64,000 bases of DNA, taken from Syntrophomonas sp. (GTDB lineage Bacteria; Bacillota; Syntrophomonadia; Syntrophomonadales; Syntrophomonadaceae). Shown one piece after another: positions 51,975 through 61,135 of the stretch (its first letter is position 1; every line of letters begins with the position of its first letter). Made by a program: the position numbers and the translations under genes. The notes beneath the pieces were generated by a model. The model ran no database searches, was not told where the DNA came from, and saw only the letters and a program-made list of their open reading frames with translations. The stretch covers positions 92,821 to 156,820 of the forward strand of contig JAENZE010000004.1 in assembly GCA_016841425.1 (NCBI GenBank), read 5' to 3'.

Positions 51975-52148
51975 ATGATGAATCCACTATTTCAATATTC
52001 GGTTATTAATTCCCGAATGGCTCGTAAAGGTGAATGTCCTAAATGCGGAAATAAATTTTACCTGAAAGAATTTCACCTCAAACCTGTTATTTATTGTAAA
52101 AAATGCCGGGAGCCTATCAGCAGAGAGGAGTATTATAAGAATAAATAG
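51975..52148 (+). CDS. Small zinc-ribbon protein
   Basis: The 57-residue product is coded by ATG 51975 or ATG 51978, with AGGAG about 10 bases upstream and an extended -10 promoter nearby. The body contains CPKCGNKF and CKKCREPI, separated by about 16 residues, a classic four-Cys zinc ribbon. There is no wider match I recognise. Flanking genes differ in direction and topic. Likely a nucleic-acid- or protein-binding accessory, but function is unknown. Confidence 0.75.
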   Translation: MMNPLFQYSVINSRMARKGECPKCGNKFYLKEFHLKPVIYCKKCREPISREEYYKNK

Positions 52149-52236
52149 TACAGATTCTGTTCAAACCTTCTGTGTTACTTTTTGTTTTCATATTCTCTGG
52201 ATAAGTAAGATAAAATCTTCAGCACTACTCCGAACA

Positions 52237-52650
52237 TTACCGGCTGCCTCTTTTATATTTTTTCCTGCGCGGTATTCTTAATTTGCTAGCTTTATTAGCT
52301 GATATTGGGTACTCCTTTAATTCGGTATGAACAAAGCGCTGGGCCGCTATAAGATTGGCCTCTGAATCCAGGCCCCACACTGAAATTAAAGCCCCTTCAT
52401 CTATGTCTACCTCAATTTGAATTTCATATTCTTTCAATGAATCGACTTGATTAGTTGTGAAATCAGAACTTAAAGCAGGCACCGCCAGGGTAACGCTGGA
52501 TATCTGTTCCTTAACTCCCTCCAGATTATAAAGGACTATCCGGGCATTCAAGGTATCAGCGGTACGGTTGTTAAGAACTTTAACCAGTACAGTCAGGGCT
52601 GGATTGCTAACACCATTTTCTACCGGGCCAGTCGTGAATAACTTGCTCAT
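52237..52650 (-). CDS. Unrecognised small protein with basic C-terminus
   Basis: The 137-residue product has no signal peptide or transmembrane segment. It begins MSKLFTTGPVENGVSNPALT. The middle alternates hydrophobic residues as expected for a beta-sandwich (VLVKVLNNRTADTL, ARIVLYNLEG, SVTLAVPAL). The end is strongly basic (RIPRRKKYKRGS). I do not recognise a family; short beta-rich proteins of this sort appear in spore formers, but that is only suggestive. It runs opposite to the neighbouring genes; an AAGG-type sequence (minus strand, from CACCTTTCC) precedes the ATG at 52650. Confidence 0.65.
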   Translation of the reverse strand: MSKLFTTGPVENGVSNPALTVLVKVLNNRTADTLNARIVLYNLEGVKEQISSVTLAVPALSSDFTTNQVDSLKEYEIQIEVDIDEGALISVWGLDSEANLIAAQRFVHTELKEYPISANKASKLRIPRRKKYKRGSR

Positions 52651-52932
52651 AACAGTCCACCTTTCCGTTAATATAATTCTATTTATTCACCCTGGTAAGA
52701 ATATATTACTGATAATGTATAATGCAATCGCGGGCAGCTTATCCCCGCAATATTGTCGGATCCCATAGTCAGTTTCCTGCTTTAATAAAGCAGAAGTATT
52801 AAGAAGACCCAGTCTGCAAAGGAATATATTATCCTGAAACTCAACATCAGGTCACTCAATCCATTTTTAGAATTTATTTCACTATTGTGGTTAAAATAAC
52901 TAACGAGTACTTTTGTTCCAAGGAGTGACAGG

Positions 52933-54516
52933 ATGCGCAAATTAAGTCGTAAAACTCAGACTTCGGAAATGGATGTGGATCTAAACAGTTATCAGCTGGA
53001 AAACAAGCCAATATCCGCCAGTTTAAAGGAAAACATAGCTATCGTACAAAATATCTTTAACCCCTGTGATGATTTACACCTCCGAGAATTTGTCATCGGC
53101 CAGGAGCATCCGGTTTCAGCAGCTATATTTTTTATTGATCCAGCTACAAACTACGATATCCTTCAACGTGATGTTATGGAGCCTTTACTCAGCATAATGG
53201 ACTTTCCTCCGGAAGGCATTACCATTAATTGGTTGATGAAAGAAAAACTTCCCATGGGAAAAGTTTTGGCAGGACAGCAGTGGTCAGACGTCATTAAGAA
53301 TATTTCTTCAGGTTTGGCCGGGCTGTTCATAGATGGATTGAACACCATGGTTTTAATTAGCGTGTTTGAAAACAACAGTCGGTCTATACCTGAACCTTCC
53401 TCAGAAACTGTAACCCGCGGCCCGCAGGATGGTTTTACCGAGGACATCAGGAGAAATACTGCCTTGCTGCGCAAAAGGCTTCATACTCCCCGTCTGGCTA
53501 TAAAGCAGCTAGAAGTGGGGGAAATAACCAGAACTCGGGTTAATCTGGTCTATCTTAAGGGAATTATCAACGAGAACCTGGTGACAGAAATTGAAGAGAG
53601 AATTAATAGAATCAAAATAGATGGAATCGTCTCCGACGGACAGCTGGAAGAATTCCTGAGAGATTCCCCCTGGTCTTTAATCAGCACCGTAAATAGTACA
53701 GAACGTCCTGATGTATTAGCTGCCGCGCTGCTGGAAGGCAGAGCTGGACTGATTTTTGACAATACTCCTTTTTGTTTGATCATACCCGTTACCATGGTTA
53801 ACCTATTACAGAGTCCGGAAGATTATTATGATAATTACTGGTTTAGTTCGTTCATCCGCCTGCTCCGCTGGTCAGCCTTTTTTACTTCACTCCTGGCACC
53901 CGCCCTTTATATTGCCGTAACTACTTTTCACCAGGAACTGCTTCCGACCCAGCTCTTGTTATCGATAATTATATCCCGGGAGAAGGTTCCTTTTCCCGGG
54001 CTGGTTGAAGCACTGGTAATGGAGATGAGTTTTGAAATACTTCGGGAGGCCGGAGTCCGACTGCCCCGCGCTTTCGGACAAACTATCAGTATTGTGGGAG
54101 CGATTGTAATAGGACAGGCAGCTGTCAGCGCTGGTTTGGTATCACCAGCTATGGTAGTAGTTGTTTCCCTGACCGCCATATCTTCTTTTTCCACTCCTTC
54201 TCTATCGCTGGCTAACAGTGTCCGTATTTTGCGTTTTATATTCATGCTGTTAGCGGCAAGCCTGGGTTTGTTCGGTATAATGGTTCTATTGTCTGTTTTG
54301 GTTTTCTACCTGTGTTCGGTCAGGTCTTTTGGTATACCTTACCTATCACCCCTGGCTCCCGTTAGTTTTTCAGATCTCAAGGATGTCTTTATCCGGGTGC
54401 CGGTCTGGATGATGGATAAACGTCCTCGTCTAATGGGCAGAAATGACCTGCTGCGGCAGGCAAGTGGACAAAAACCTGGACCTCCTCCACCTGAGGAGAG
54501 AGGGGAGGAGAAATGA
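52933..54516 (+). CDS. gerKA: Spore germination receptor subunit A (GerA/GerKA family)
   Basis: The 527-residue GerA-family subunit is a component of germinant receptors in the spore inner membrane. The N-terminal ~300 residues are soluble, with the family block DVMEPLLSIMDFPPEG. After about residue 305 there are several membrane segments (WSAFFTSLLAPALYIAVTTF; VIGQAAVSAGLVSPAMVVVV; FIFMLLAASLGLFGIMVLLS). The tail is cytosolic and Pro-rich (PGPPPPEERGEEK). AAGGAGTG precedes ATG 52933. The stop overlaps the next start (ATGA), so A, B and C subunits are co-translated. The receptor class (GerA, GerB or GerK) is not certain. Confidence 0.93.
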   Translation: MRKLSRKTQTSEMDVDLNSYQLENKPISASLKENIAIVQNIFNPCDDLHLREFVIGQEHPVSAAIFFIDPATNYDILQRDVMEPLLSIMDFPPEGITINWLMKEKLPMGKVLAGQQWSDVIKNISSGLAGLFIDGLNTMVLISVFENNSRSIPEPSSETVTRGPQDGFTEDIRRNTALLRKRLHTPRLAIKQLEVGEITRTRVNLVYLKGIINENLVTEIEERINRIKIDGIVSDGQLEEFLRDSPWSLISTVNSTERPDVLAAALLEGRAGLIFDNTPFCLIIPVTMVNLLQSPEDYYDNYWFSSFIRLLRWSAFFTSLLAPALYIAVTTFHQELLPTQLLLSIIISREKVPFPGLVEALVMEMSFEILREAGVRLPRAFGQTISIVGAIVIGQAAVSAGLVSPAMVVVVSLTAISSFSTPSLSLANSVRILRFIFMLLAASLGLFGIMVLLSVLVFYLCSVRSFGIPYLSPLAPVSFSDLKDVFIRVPVWMMDKRPRLMGRNDLLRQASGQKPGPPPPEERGEEK

Positions 54517-55619
54517 TGCTGGATAAGGGCCGTATTAACAGCATCCAACTGCTGCTGCTCCTTGTAATGGCGGAACTCGCTACTTCTTTATTTACAGTTC
54601 CATCCCGAGCGATCATGGCAGCCGGGCCTGATTCCTGGATCTCACTGCTGGTTGTAACCGGTCTATACGGGTTGCTGGTAGCCTGGGTAACCTTAACGCT
54701 GAGCCAGCGTTTCCCAACCCGGGTGTTTACCGAATATCTCCCCGATATCGTAGGCCGGGTTCCCGGGAAAATCCTGACCGCTATTTTTGCAATTCTGCTA
54801 ATGCACATAAGTGGAGGTATACTAAGTCAAGGTTCAGCATTTGTCCATATTGCTTTTTTGAGGGAAACTCCGTCTCTGCTGCTGGATATGGTATTCATGG
54901 GGGCAGCCTTTTATGGTGCTTACCTGGGAATCGAAGTAATAGCCCGGCATACTGTACTATTATTTGCCTTCTTTACTGTCTCGGTACTGGTTGTTGTGCT
55001 GCTAGTATTGCCCGACGTAAATATAGATAATTTCCTGCCGGTACTGGAAAATGGTTATATGCCTGTTATACTGGGTGCGAAAGACGCATCCGCATGGAGG
55101 GGAGAAGTATTTTTGATTCTAATGTTTTATCCTTATCTTAATCTAAAGCAGGAGGCCTCCAAAGCAGCGTACGGAACAATCATTATTGCTGTTGTTTTTT
55201 CCACCCTGATAACTATGACAGTCATCGGAGTGTTCGGCAGCGAAGTAGCGAGCACTCAATTATACACTGTTTTTAAACTGGCCCGCTATATTTCTATAGC
55301 ACAGTTTATTGAACGTATAGACATACTTATCGTGATAATCTGGATAGCCGGAGTCATACTTAAATTAGCGATTTTCCAGCACGCTGCGGGTATTGCTGCT
55401 GCTACTACCCTGGGTGTAAAGAATTACCGCTGGCCCCTGCTGGGTTCAGCAATCATAAGTACTGCCATGGCCTTAATATTTTTTGGGAACCAGGCCCAGT
55501 TTGACTATTTCTTTGACAAGATTTGGCCCCTATATGCTTACTCTATCGAACTCTTCTTTCCCGCCCTCATTCTAATCCTGGCTCTATTATTAAATAAAAA
55601 GGGGGTTAACGAATCATGA
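54513..55619 (+). CDS. gerKB: Spore germination receptor subunit B (GerKB, spore permease-like)
   Basis: The 368-residue APC-type transporter-like protein has ten predicted membrane helices, beginning INSIQLLLLLVMAELATSLF. GerB subunits recognise the germinant and carry it or its signal. The start (ATGATG at 54513) overlaps the A subunit stop and its end overlaps the C subunit start. The specific germinant, commonly an amino acid or sugar, is not determinable from sequence alone. Confidence 0.93.
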   Translation: MMLDKGRINSIQLLLLLVMAELATSLFTVPSRAIMAAGPDSWISLLVVTGLYGLLVAWVTLTLSQRFPTRVFTEYLPDIVGRVPGKILTAIFAILLMHISGGILSQGSAFVHIAFLRETPSLLLDMVFMGAAFYGAYLGIEVIARHTVLLFAFFTVSVLVVVLLVLPDVNIDNFLPVLENGYMPVILGAKDASAWRGEVFLILMFYPYLNLKQEASKAAYGTIIIAVVFSTLITMTVIGVFGSEVASTQLYTVFKLARYISIAQFIERIDILIVIIWIAGVILKLAIFQHAAGIAAATTLGVKNYRWPLLGSAIISTAMALIFFGNQAQFDYFFDKIWPLYAYSIELFFPALILILALLLNKKGVNES

Positions 55620-56833
55620 GGAACAGGCCGCTTATACTGATATTATTGTTATTATTTGTTTTTATGAATATGACCTTATCGGGCTGCTGGAACCGGCGTG
55701 AAGTTCAGCAGATAATCATAGGCACCGGATTAGGTATCGATATTGTACATCTGGATGGTAAAGTACAGTATCGTTTATCAGTACTAGTACTGCAGACTGC
55801 ACAGGCTACAACCACAGGTGATACAACTCAGATGGGTGGCCAAGCATCGGTAGGCACGGCCCGGGTAATAAGTTCCCAGGGAGACACGCTTTATGATGCG
55901 GTACGAAATTGGAACCTGCGTTCTTCCAGGCAGCTCTTTCTGGGTCATACCCTGATAATTGTATTGGGAGACAGTATCACCCCGGAAGAGTTTGGGCAGG
56001 TGCTTGATTTTATCAACAGGCATAAGGATATTCGGTTCCGAACGCTGGTGGTTGCATATAATGGTAAGGCCGAAGAAGCCTTGCAGGCCCACCCAGAATT
56101 CGAGAGTTTAGCTTCAATGGAAATCCAGCAGTTAATATTGCAGAATGGCCCCCGGGTATCTAAGATTGGAGCAGTAAACGTATTCCAGATGACTTATGAC
56201 CTGCTCACACCCGGCAGACAACTGGTACTTCCGCGTCTGCAGTTAGTTACTCCTCCTGAAAGCCTCAGCCAGTCTCTAAGTTCAGAGGATAAATCAGATG
56301 ATATAGGCCCACAAAACAAAGTGGTTCAAGTTGATGGTTCAAGTTTATTCAAGGGTTACCAGCAGGTGGGCTGGATGAACGATTACGAAACGCAGGGAAT
56401 GCTGTTTATAAAGAATCAGTTCCGAGGAGGCATAATACCTGTGAGCCTTTTGGGACAGAATTATTCCATACTCTTAAGCAAAGCCAGCAGTGAGATAAAA
56501 CCAGAATATAATGGGGATAGGCTGGTTATAAACGTGAAGGTAAAAGCAACCGGAGCTATACAGGAAGGCGGCTCTGAAATAAATGAGATAACTCCTCAGA
56601 ACATAAGACAATTTGAGCAAGCTCTTAATCAGGAAGTTACTCATCGCTGTAATGCAGCAATATCGAAAAGCCATAAATTAGATACGGATGTCTTTGGATT
56701 CGGTGATAAAATTCACCGGGTTGAACCAGAAATGTGGAAAAACATCAGCGAACAGTGGGATGAAATTTATTCAGGAGTTGAGGTTAGGATATCAAGTGAT
56801 TGTCATATAGAGCATTATGGGCTGGTTAAGTGA
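55616..56833 (+). CDS. gerKC: Spore germination receptor subunit C lipoprotein (GerKC)
   Basis: The 405-residue lipoprotein of the receptor: signal peptide LILILLLLFVFMNMTLSGC with the conserved lipobox Cys, followed by WNRREV, a family hallmark. The body continues GTGLGIDIV and ends in a C-terminal domain typical of Ger(x)C. It anchors to the outer face of the spore inner membrane. ATG 55616 overlaps the B stop. No terminator is obvious after it; 56834-57069 carries nothing I can name. Confidence 0.93.
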   Translation: MRNRPLILILLLLFVFMNMTLSGCWNRREVQQIIIGTGLGIDIVHLDGKVQYRLSVLVLQTAQATTTGDTTQMGGQASVGTARVISSQGDTLYDAVRNWNLRSSRQLFLGHTLIIVLGDSITPEEFGQVLDFINRHKDIRFRTLVVAYNGKAEEALQAHPEFESLASMEIQQLILQNGPRVSKIGAVNVFQMTYDLLTPGRQLVLPRLQLVTPPESLSQSLSSEDKSDDIGPQNKVVQVDGSSLFKGYQQVGWMNDYETQGMLFIKNQFRGGIIPVSLLGQNYSILLSKASSEIKPEYNGDRLVINVKVKATGAIQEGGSEINEITPQNIRQFEQALNQEVTHRCNAAISKSHKLDTDVFGFGDKIHRVEPEMWKNISEQWDEIYSGVEVRISSDCHIEHYGLVK

Positions 56834-57069
56834 AGAATTCATTAAACATAATGATTATTAGTTTAAAATATCATTGCCTTTTCGATCAGCGGCCAGAGAA
56901 CCTCCATAGATATTCAAATCACCAAGAAATTTATTCCAACCTATCAGAATCAATACGCGCTCAACCTGCCCCGGCAAATCAAGGTAATCGATTAAATATA
57001 GTAAGTTGTTAAAACACTTAATAAAGTTGTTCCTAATATGTAGTAGATGCGGGCAAGAGTTCCTTCGCG

Positions 57070-57129
57070 TAAAGCATGCTTGACATATGATTAGCACCAG
57101 ACTATAATATATGTAAAGCATGCTTTACA
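57070..57129 (+). promoter_or_regulatory. Consensus sigma-A promoter flanked by two copies of a 16-bp palindromic operator
   Basis: TTGACA (57081-57086) and TATAAT (57104-57109) are both exact consensus with a 17-base spacer. GTAAAGCATGCTTTAC, a perfect palindrome, is at 57114-57129, covering the expected start of transcription. A one-mismatch copy GTAAAGCATGCTTGAC at 57070-57085 overlaps the -35. The XRE gene begins at 57159, making its product the likely binder. Confidence 0.9.
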
Positions 57130-57158
57130 GTGCATTATAACTTATAGGAGGAAAGCTT

Positions 57159-57362
57159 ATGCAAAACCAGCTGATTAAACTGCGAGCCATTAATAATATG
57201 ACTCAGGAAGATCTGGCTATCAAAGCTGGTGTCTCACGGCAAACTATAATTTCCCTGGAGAAGGGTAAATATAATCCTTCTTTGCAGCTGGCACATAAAT
57301 TGGCCAAAATATTTCATATGCATATTGAAGAAATCTTTATCTTTGAGGAGAGTGATGATTGA
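57159..57362 (+). CDS. XRE-family (YgzD-like) helix-turn-helix regulator
   Basis: The 67-residue Cro/CI-type protein is nothing but a five-helix HTH: IKLRAINNMTQEDLAIKAGV, SRQTIISLEKGKYNPSLQLA. It ends soon after. AGGAGG lies before the ATG. Such small regulators normally bind palindromes as dimers; the palindromes at 57070-57085 and 57114-57129 are the obvious sites, implying autorepression. It is coupled by TGATG overlap with the next membrane protein gene. The trigger is unknown. Confidence 0.92.
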   Translation: MQNQLIKLRAINNMTQEDLAIKAGVSRQTIISLEKGKYNPSLQLAHKLAKIFHMHIEEIFIFEESDD

Positions 57363-57760
57363 TGAATATAAAAACTAACAGACTAGCTTTTTATCTGACT
57401 ATAATACTTCTCCTGGCCCTGGGTGTTTACATGATCAGCACAGGGGATTCCGGGATGGGAGCAGGGTTAATCGCAGGTGCATTAGGCGTATTTTCGATGA
57501 AATCAATCCAGCATAAGAGACAGGCAAAACTCGAAGCACAAGGAAAAGTGGCCTATGATGAACGATCTTTATACTTGAGTACCAAGGCTGCCCACGCTGC
57601 GGTCAGGATTTACATTCTGATACTGGCAGGCCTGGTACTGGCAGGCAGCGTATTCGATCCGGTCTGGCCCTTTACCCCCTGGGACCTTATAGGTTTTCTG
57701 CTGGCACTCCTGGTTTTTCTCTGGATTGGTTTCTATTATTATCTCAACCAGGTGGAATAA
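57362..57760 (+). CDS. DUF2178-like small membrane protein
   Basis: The 132-residue protein has four predicted membrane helices (residues 9-25, 30-45, 78-98, 107-127). Between helix 2 and 3 a cytosolic loop contains YDERSLYLSTKAAHA, the pattern of DUF2178 proteins (DER(S/T)...KA). The ATG at 57362 overlaps the stop of the XRE gene; a TTG one codon earlier is possible. Pairing with a small XRE regulator is common for this family, suggesting the membrane protein is its partner or target. No function is established. Confidence 0.8.
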   Translation: MNIKTNRLAFYLTIILLLALGVYMISTGDSGMGAGLIAGALGVFSMKSIQHKRQAKLEAQGKVAYDERSLYLSTKAAHAAVRIYILILAGLVLAGSVFDPVWPFTPWDLIGFLLALLVFLWIGFYYYLNQVE

Positions 57761-57884
57761 TATTTCATAAATAGCAGATGAGGTATATAATGATAATATA
57801 GTAATTTATGGTAATTGTAACTGTTTAATCCCAAACGCGAATCAATCTTAATCAGCTGTTAAGGAATAAATGGGAGGTAGGATT

Positions 57885-58454
57885 ATGGAATTTTTTGATG
57901 TTATATATGGGAGGCGTGCCGTTCGTAAATTTAAGTCTGATCAAGTAAGCAGGCAAGATATTATGAAGATTCTTGATGCTGCTAACTATGCTCCTTCGGG
58001 AATGAACCATCAACAGTGGGAATTCTTGGTGGTTTCAGGCGAAAAGAAGAATCAGCTGGGAGATAGTTATGCGCAGATTGCTGATGGGTACACTGCTGGC
58101 TGGGAACAGAAAGAACGAGAGCAATTTATGAATTATGCCCGTACCTACGGAGGAGCTCCGTATATTATCGTTGTATTAACGGATGCCAGTAAGAATGAGG
58201 GGATCAGGAAAATGAACCTGGAAAGTGCCAGCGCAGCTATGGAAAACCTGCTTCTGGCAGCCAGAGCACTTGGTCTCGGTACCTGCTGGATGACGGGACC
58301 GCTGAATGATGAAGCAGGTGTACGTAAAATACTAAATATTCCTGACAGCAAAGAAATTGTTGCGCTTACCCCGCTGGGATATCCAGAAAAGTTTCCGCAA
58401 GCCCTGCCTCGTGTAGATCCCGAGCTGAAGGATAAGGTTCGCTGGTTGGAATAA
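57885..58454 (+). CDS. Nitroreductase-family flavoprotein
   Basis: The 189-residue FMN oxidoreductase starts at ATG 57885 with GGGAGGT just before; an ATG at 57870 is less likely. The N-terminal IYGRRAVRKFKSDQVSRQDI and PSGMNHQQWEFLVV are typical, with GLGTCWMTG and GYPEKFP later. Enzymes reduce nitro compounds, quinones or other acceptors with NAD(P)H; the substrate is unspecified. Roles in redox balance are plausible in an anaerobe. A promoter for the following gene is separate. Confidence 0.92.
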   Translation: MEFFDVIYGRRAVRKFKSDQVSRQDIMKILDAANYAPSGMNHQQWEFLVVSGEKKNQLGDSYAQIADGYTAGWEQKEREQFMNYARTYGGAPYIIVVLTDASKNEGIRKMNLESASAAMENLLLAARALGLGTCWMTGPLNDEAGVRKILNIPDSKEIVALTPLGYPEKFPQALPRVDPELKDKVRWLE

Positions 58455-58494
58455 CCGGTTTCACTCTGATGCTGAACTCTTTCAGGCGGCCATA

Positions 58495-58503
58495 TGATAT
58501 AAT
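58495..58503 (+). promoter_or_regulatory. Extended -10 promoter before topB
   Basis: TGATATAAT (58495-58503) has the TGn extension and a perfect TATAAT, about 49 bases before ATG 58552. No good -35 element is visible. Confidence 0.55.
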
Positions 58504-58551
58504 AAATAGGTATATTGTTACCCCCACAAAGTATGTAAGCGAGGTATATCA

Positions 58552-60630
58552 ATGAAGTCGCTGGTAATAGCAGAAAAACCTAGTGTGGCCCGGGAAATAG
58601 CCCGGGTCTTAAACTGTAATAATAAAAATAAGGGGTTTATTGAGGGTCCCCATTATGTGGTAACCTGGGCTCTGGGTCATCTGGTCAGCCTGGCTGAACC
58701 CGAAGATTATGACCAGAAGTTGAAGCTGTGGCGTATGGAAGATCTGCCAATGATGCCAGATAAAATGAAGCTAAAAGTTATACGCCAGAGTTCTCACCAG
58801 TACCAGATAGTAAAAAAGCTTTTGCACCGGGGAGATATTAAGGAACTGGTGATTGCTACAGACGCAGGACGGGAAGGGGAATTGGTAGCCCGCTGGATTA
58901 TAGCCCAGGCTAAATGCAATAAACCCTTTAAGCGCCTGTGGATTTCTTCGCAGACTGATACTGCTATCCGGGAAGGCTTCAAACATCTTAAACCAGGTAA
59001 AGACTATGATAACCTCTACGATGCTGCCGTATGCAGGGCAGAGGCCGATTGGCTGGTAGGTCTAAATGTTACCCGGGCCTTATCATGCAAGTATAATGCC
59101 CAATTAAATGCTGGTCGGGTGCAGACCCCAACTCTGGCCATGGTAGTTCAGCGGGAAAAAGAGATACAGGAGTTTAAGCCACAGCCCTACTGGACGGTTC
59201 GGGCTGATTTCGGAGACTACTATGGGGACTGGCGGGACGCCAAAGGTCAGAGCCGCATTTTTGACCAGGAAAGAGCGGTCCTGATAACTGCCCGGATTGA
59301 TGGCCATGAGGCTATAATAGAGGAGATTCGCAGAGAAAGAAAAAGCGAGGCTCCTCCACTGCTATATGATTTGACCGAACTGCAGCGGGATGCCAATCGC
59401 AGGCTGAACTTCTCTGCCCAGAAGACCCTGTCGGTCTTACAGAAGTTATATGAGCAGCATAAGATTGTCACCTATCCCAGAACTGACTCACGTCATATTA
59501 CCACAGATATAGTACCAACTCTGGGCCAGAGGTTACGGGGAATTTCTACTGGACCATACCAGGCCATGGTAAAATCGCTTGTATCTCAAAAACTAAATCC
59601 TGCTAAACGTTTTGTGGATAACAGTAAGGTCAGCGACCATCATGCTATTATACCTACCGGTGAAGCAGTCGATTTATCTGTTCTGCTCAATGATGAGAAG
59701 AGGCTTTTTGATCTGATTGCACGAAGGTTTATTGCTATGTTCTATCCTCCTTATACTTATGAAAAAACTACCATCTGCACATTAATAAATGGGGAACGCT
59801 TCTACTCGCGGGGTAAGGTGGTTAAACAACAGGGGTGGAGATCCGTCACATCCAAATTTGAGGAGGAAGATAAGAAACAGAGTGAGGCACTGCCCGAACA
59901 AACCCTCAATCGCCAGGAAGAGGGGAGCAAAAAACAGTTGAAAAACTGCAAGATAAACCGGGCCATGACTACGCCACCTGCACGCTATACCGAGGCATCA
60001 CTGCTGACCGCCATGGAAAACCCGGGCAAGTTCATAGATGATAAAAAGCTGCGAGAATCATTAACCGGCAGCGGCCTGGGTACACCAGCCACCCGAGCAG
60101 AAATTATCGAGAAACTGATCAGCAGCTTTTATGTAGAAAGAAATGGTAAACAGTTGGTCCCCACTTCCAAGGCCAGGCAGTTAATAGAACTGGCTCCCGA
60201 GGAACTCCGCTCACCTGTTTTGACTGCTCAATGGGAAGAAGAGCTGAACCATATCGCCAGAGGTAAAGGCAGCAGAAAAGCATTTATTGAAAGCATAAGA
60301 AGGGGAACCCGGGATATGGTAGGTGATATTCAACAGGCTAGTTTAGAATACCAACCGGATAATGTTACAAAAAGCAAATGCCCGGTTTGCGGCAAAAATA
60401 TGCTCCTGGTACAGGGTAAAAAGGGTAAGATGCTGGTCTGTCCTGATAGAACCTGTGGTCATCGGCAGCCGGAAAAAGCAGACAATGATGATATCTTCAA
60501 AAAGAGCCGTCATAGTGATCGTATCAATAAGAAATTGATCAAGCAGTACAGCGACAATGAACAAATTGGCACCAGCCTGGGCGACAAATTAAAAGCAGCC
60601 ATGCAAGAAAAGGAAAAGAAAAAGGATTGA
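58552..60630 (+). CDS. topB: DNA topoisomerase III
   Basis: Type IA topoisomerase of 692 residues that relaxes or decatenates DNA. The TOPRIM domain begins MKSLVIAEKPSVAREIARVL and holds ATDAGREGELVARWI. NAGRVQTPTLAMVV follows, and the active-site Tyr lies in VTYPRTDSRHI near residue 305. The C-terminal part has a zinc ribbon CPVCGKNM...CPDRTCGH near 607-635 and a charged tail. The start follows GCGAGGT. The gene is isolated by a repeat-containing gap downstream. The usual length (about 650-730) is kept. Confidence 0.95.
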   Translation: MKSLVIAEKPSVAREIARVLNCNNKNKGFIEGPHYVVTWALGHLVSLAEPEDYDQKLKLWRMEDLPMMPDKMKLKVIRQSSHQYQIVKKLLHRGDIKELVIATDAGREGELVARWIIAQAKCNKPFKRLWISSQTDTAIREGFKHLKPGKDYDNLYDAAVCRAEADWLVGLNVTRALSCKYNAQLNAGRVQTPTLAMVVQREKEIQEFKPQPYWTVRADFGDYYGDWRDAKGQSRIFDQERAVLITARIDGHEAIIEEIRRERKSEAPPLLYDLTELQRDANRRLNFSAQKTLSVLQKLYEQHKIVTYPRTDSRHITTDIVPTLGQRLRGISTGPYQAMVKSLVSQKLNPAKRFVDNSKVSDHHAIIPTGEAVDLSVLLNDEKRLFDLIARRFIAMFYPPYTYEKTTICTLINGERFYSRGKVVKQQGWRSVTSKFEEEDKKQSEALPEQTLNRQEEGSKKQLKNCKINRAMTTPPARYTEASLLTAMENPGKFIDDKKLRESLTGSGLGTPATRAEIIEKLISSFYVERNGKQLVPTSKARQLIELAPEELRSPVLTAQWEEELNHIARGKGSRKAFIESIRRGTRDMVGDIQQASLEYQPDNVTKSKCPVCGKNMLLVQGKKGKMLVCPDRTCGHRQPEKADNDDIFKKSRHSDRINKKLIKQYSDNEQIGTSLGDKLKAAMQEKEKKKD

Positions 60631-61135
60631 GCAGCAGTCATAAAATTTGGTCACTTTCCAGACACGGGAGAAGCAAATTCTTTTTAATAATTATTGCAGT
60701 ATTTATTAACAAGGGGAGGTATCCTATAAATGCAGAAGTTAGAGCACCTGCTCAAACCTTTACAAATAAAATCGGTAGAGTTTAAACATAACTTGTTTTA
60801 TCGCATCAATCTAAAGCATCACTAGCTAACTTATTTGGAGAAAGTAAGACCGGACCCAAGCGCTCATAAGCTTTCATCCGTATAATTTTCGTCTGCACTT
60901 GTGTCAATAGACATGTTTGGTTGAGTAAATAATTGGTATGGAAATAATCAATGCACAACAGGGATTGTCTATCAGGGTGTGATATAATAGAGCAAGCGGA
61001 GAGTTTAGGTATCTCTAAGCTGAAGAAAAGAGCACGCCAGTAACTTCCTTTAATGTTGTATAAACATGCTTTCTATAGGCACACAGGCACAACCAATCAT
61101 TCATCATACAGGAGATTAATAAGGGGGCTATTTCA
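60631..61135. repeat. Intergenic region with repeat B copy
   Basis: 60788-60930 closely matches 24512-24655 (TCAATCTAAAGCATCAC; GAAAGTAAGACCGGACCCAA; ACTTGTGTCA). A GGGGAGGT ribosome-site-like segment with ATG at 60730 opens only a short frame into this repeat, so 60719-60780 could be the start of a gene disrupted by the repeat; this is a guess. A promoter-like TGATATAAT is at 60980-60988. The rest is A/T-rich. Confidence 0.7.

Noticed and set aside
56830-57012. 60-codon frame starting GTG at the gerKC stop
   Set aside because: Despite the coupled start (GTGA), the sequence is unrecognisable and no ribosome site or conserved pattern supports it.
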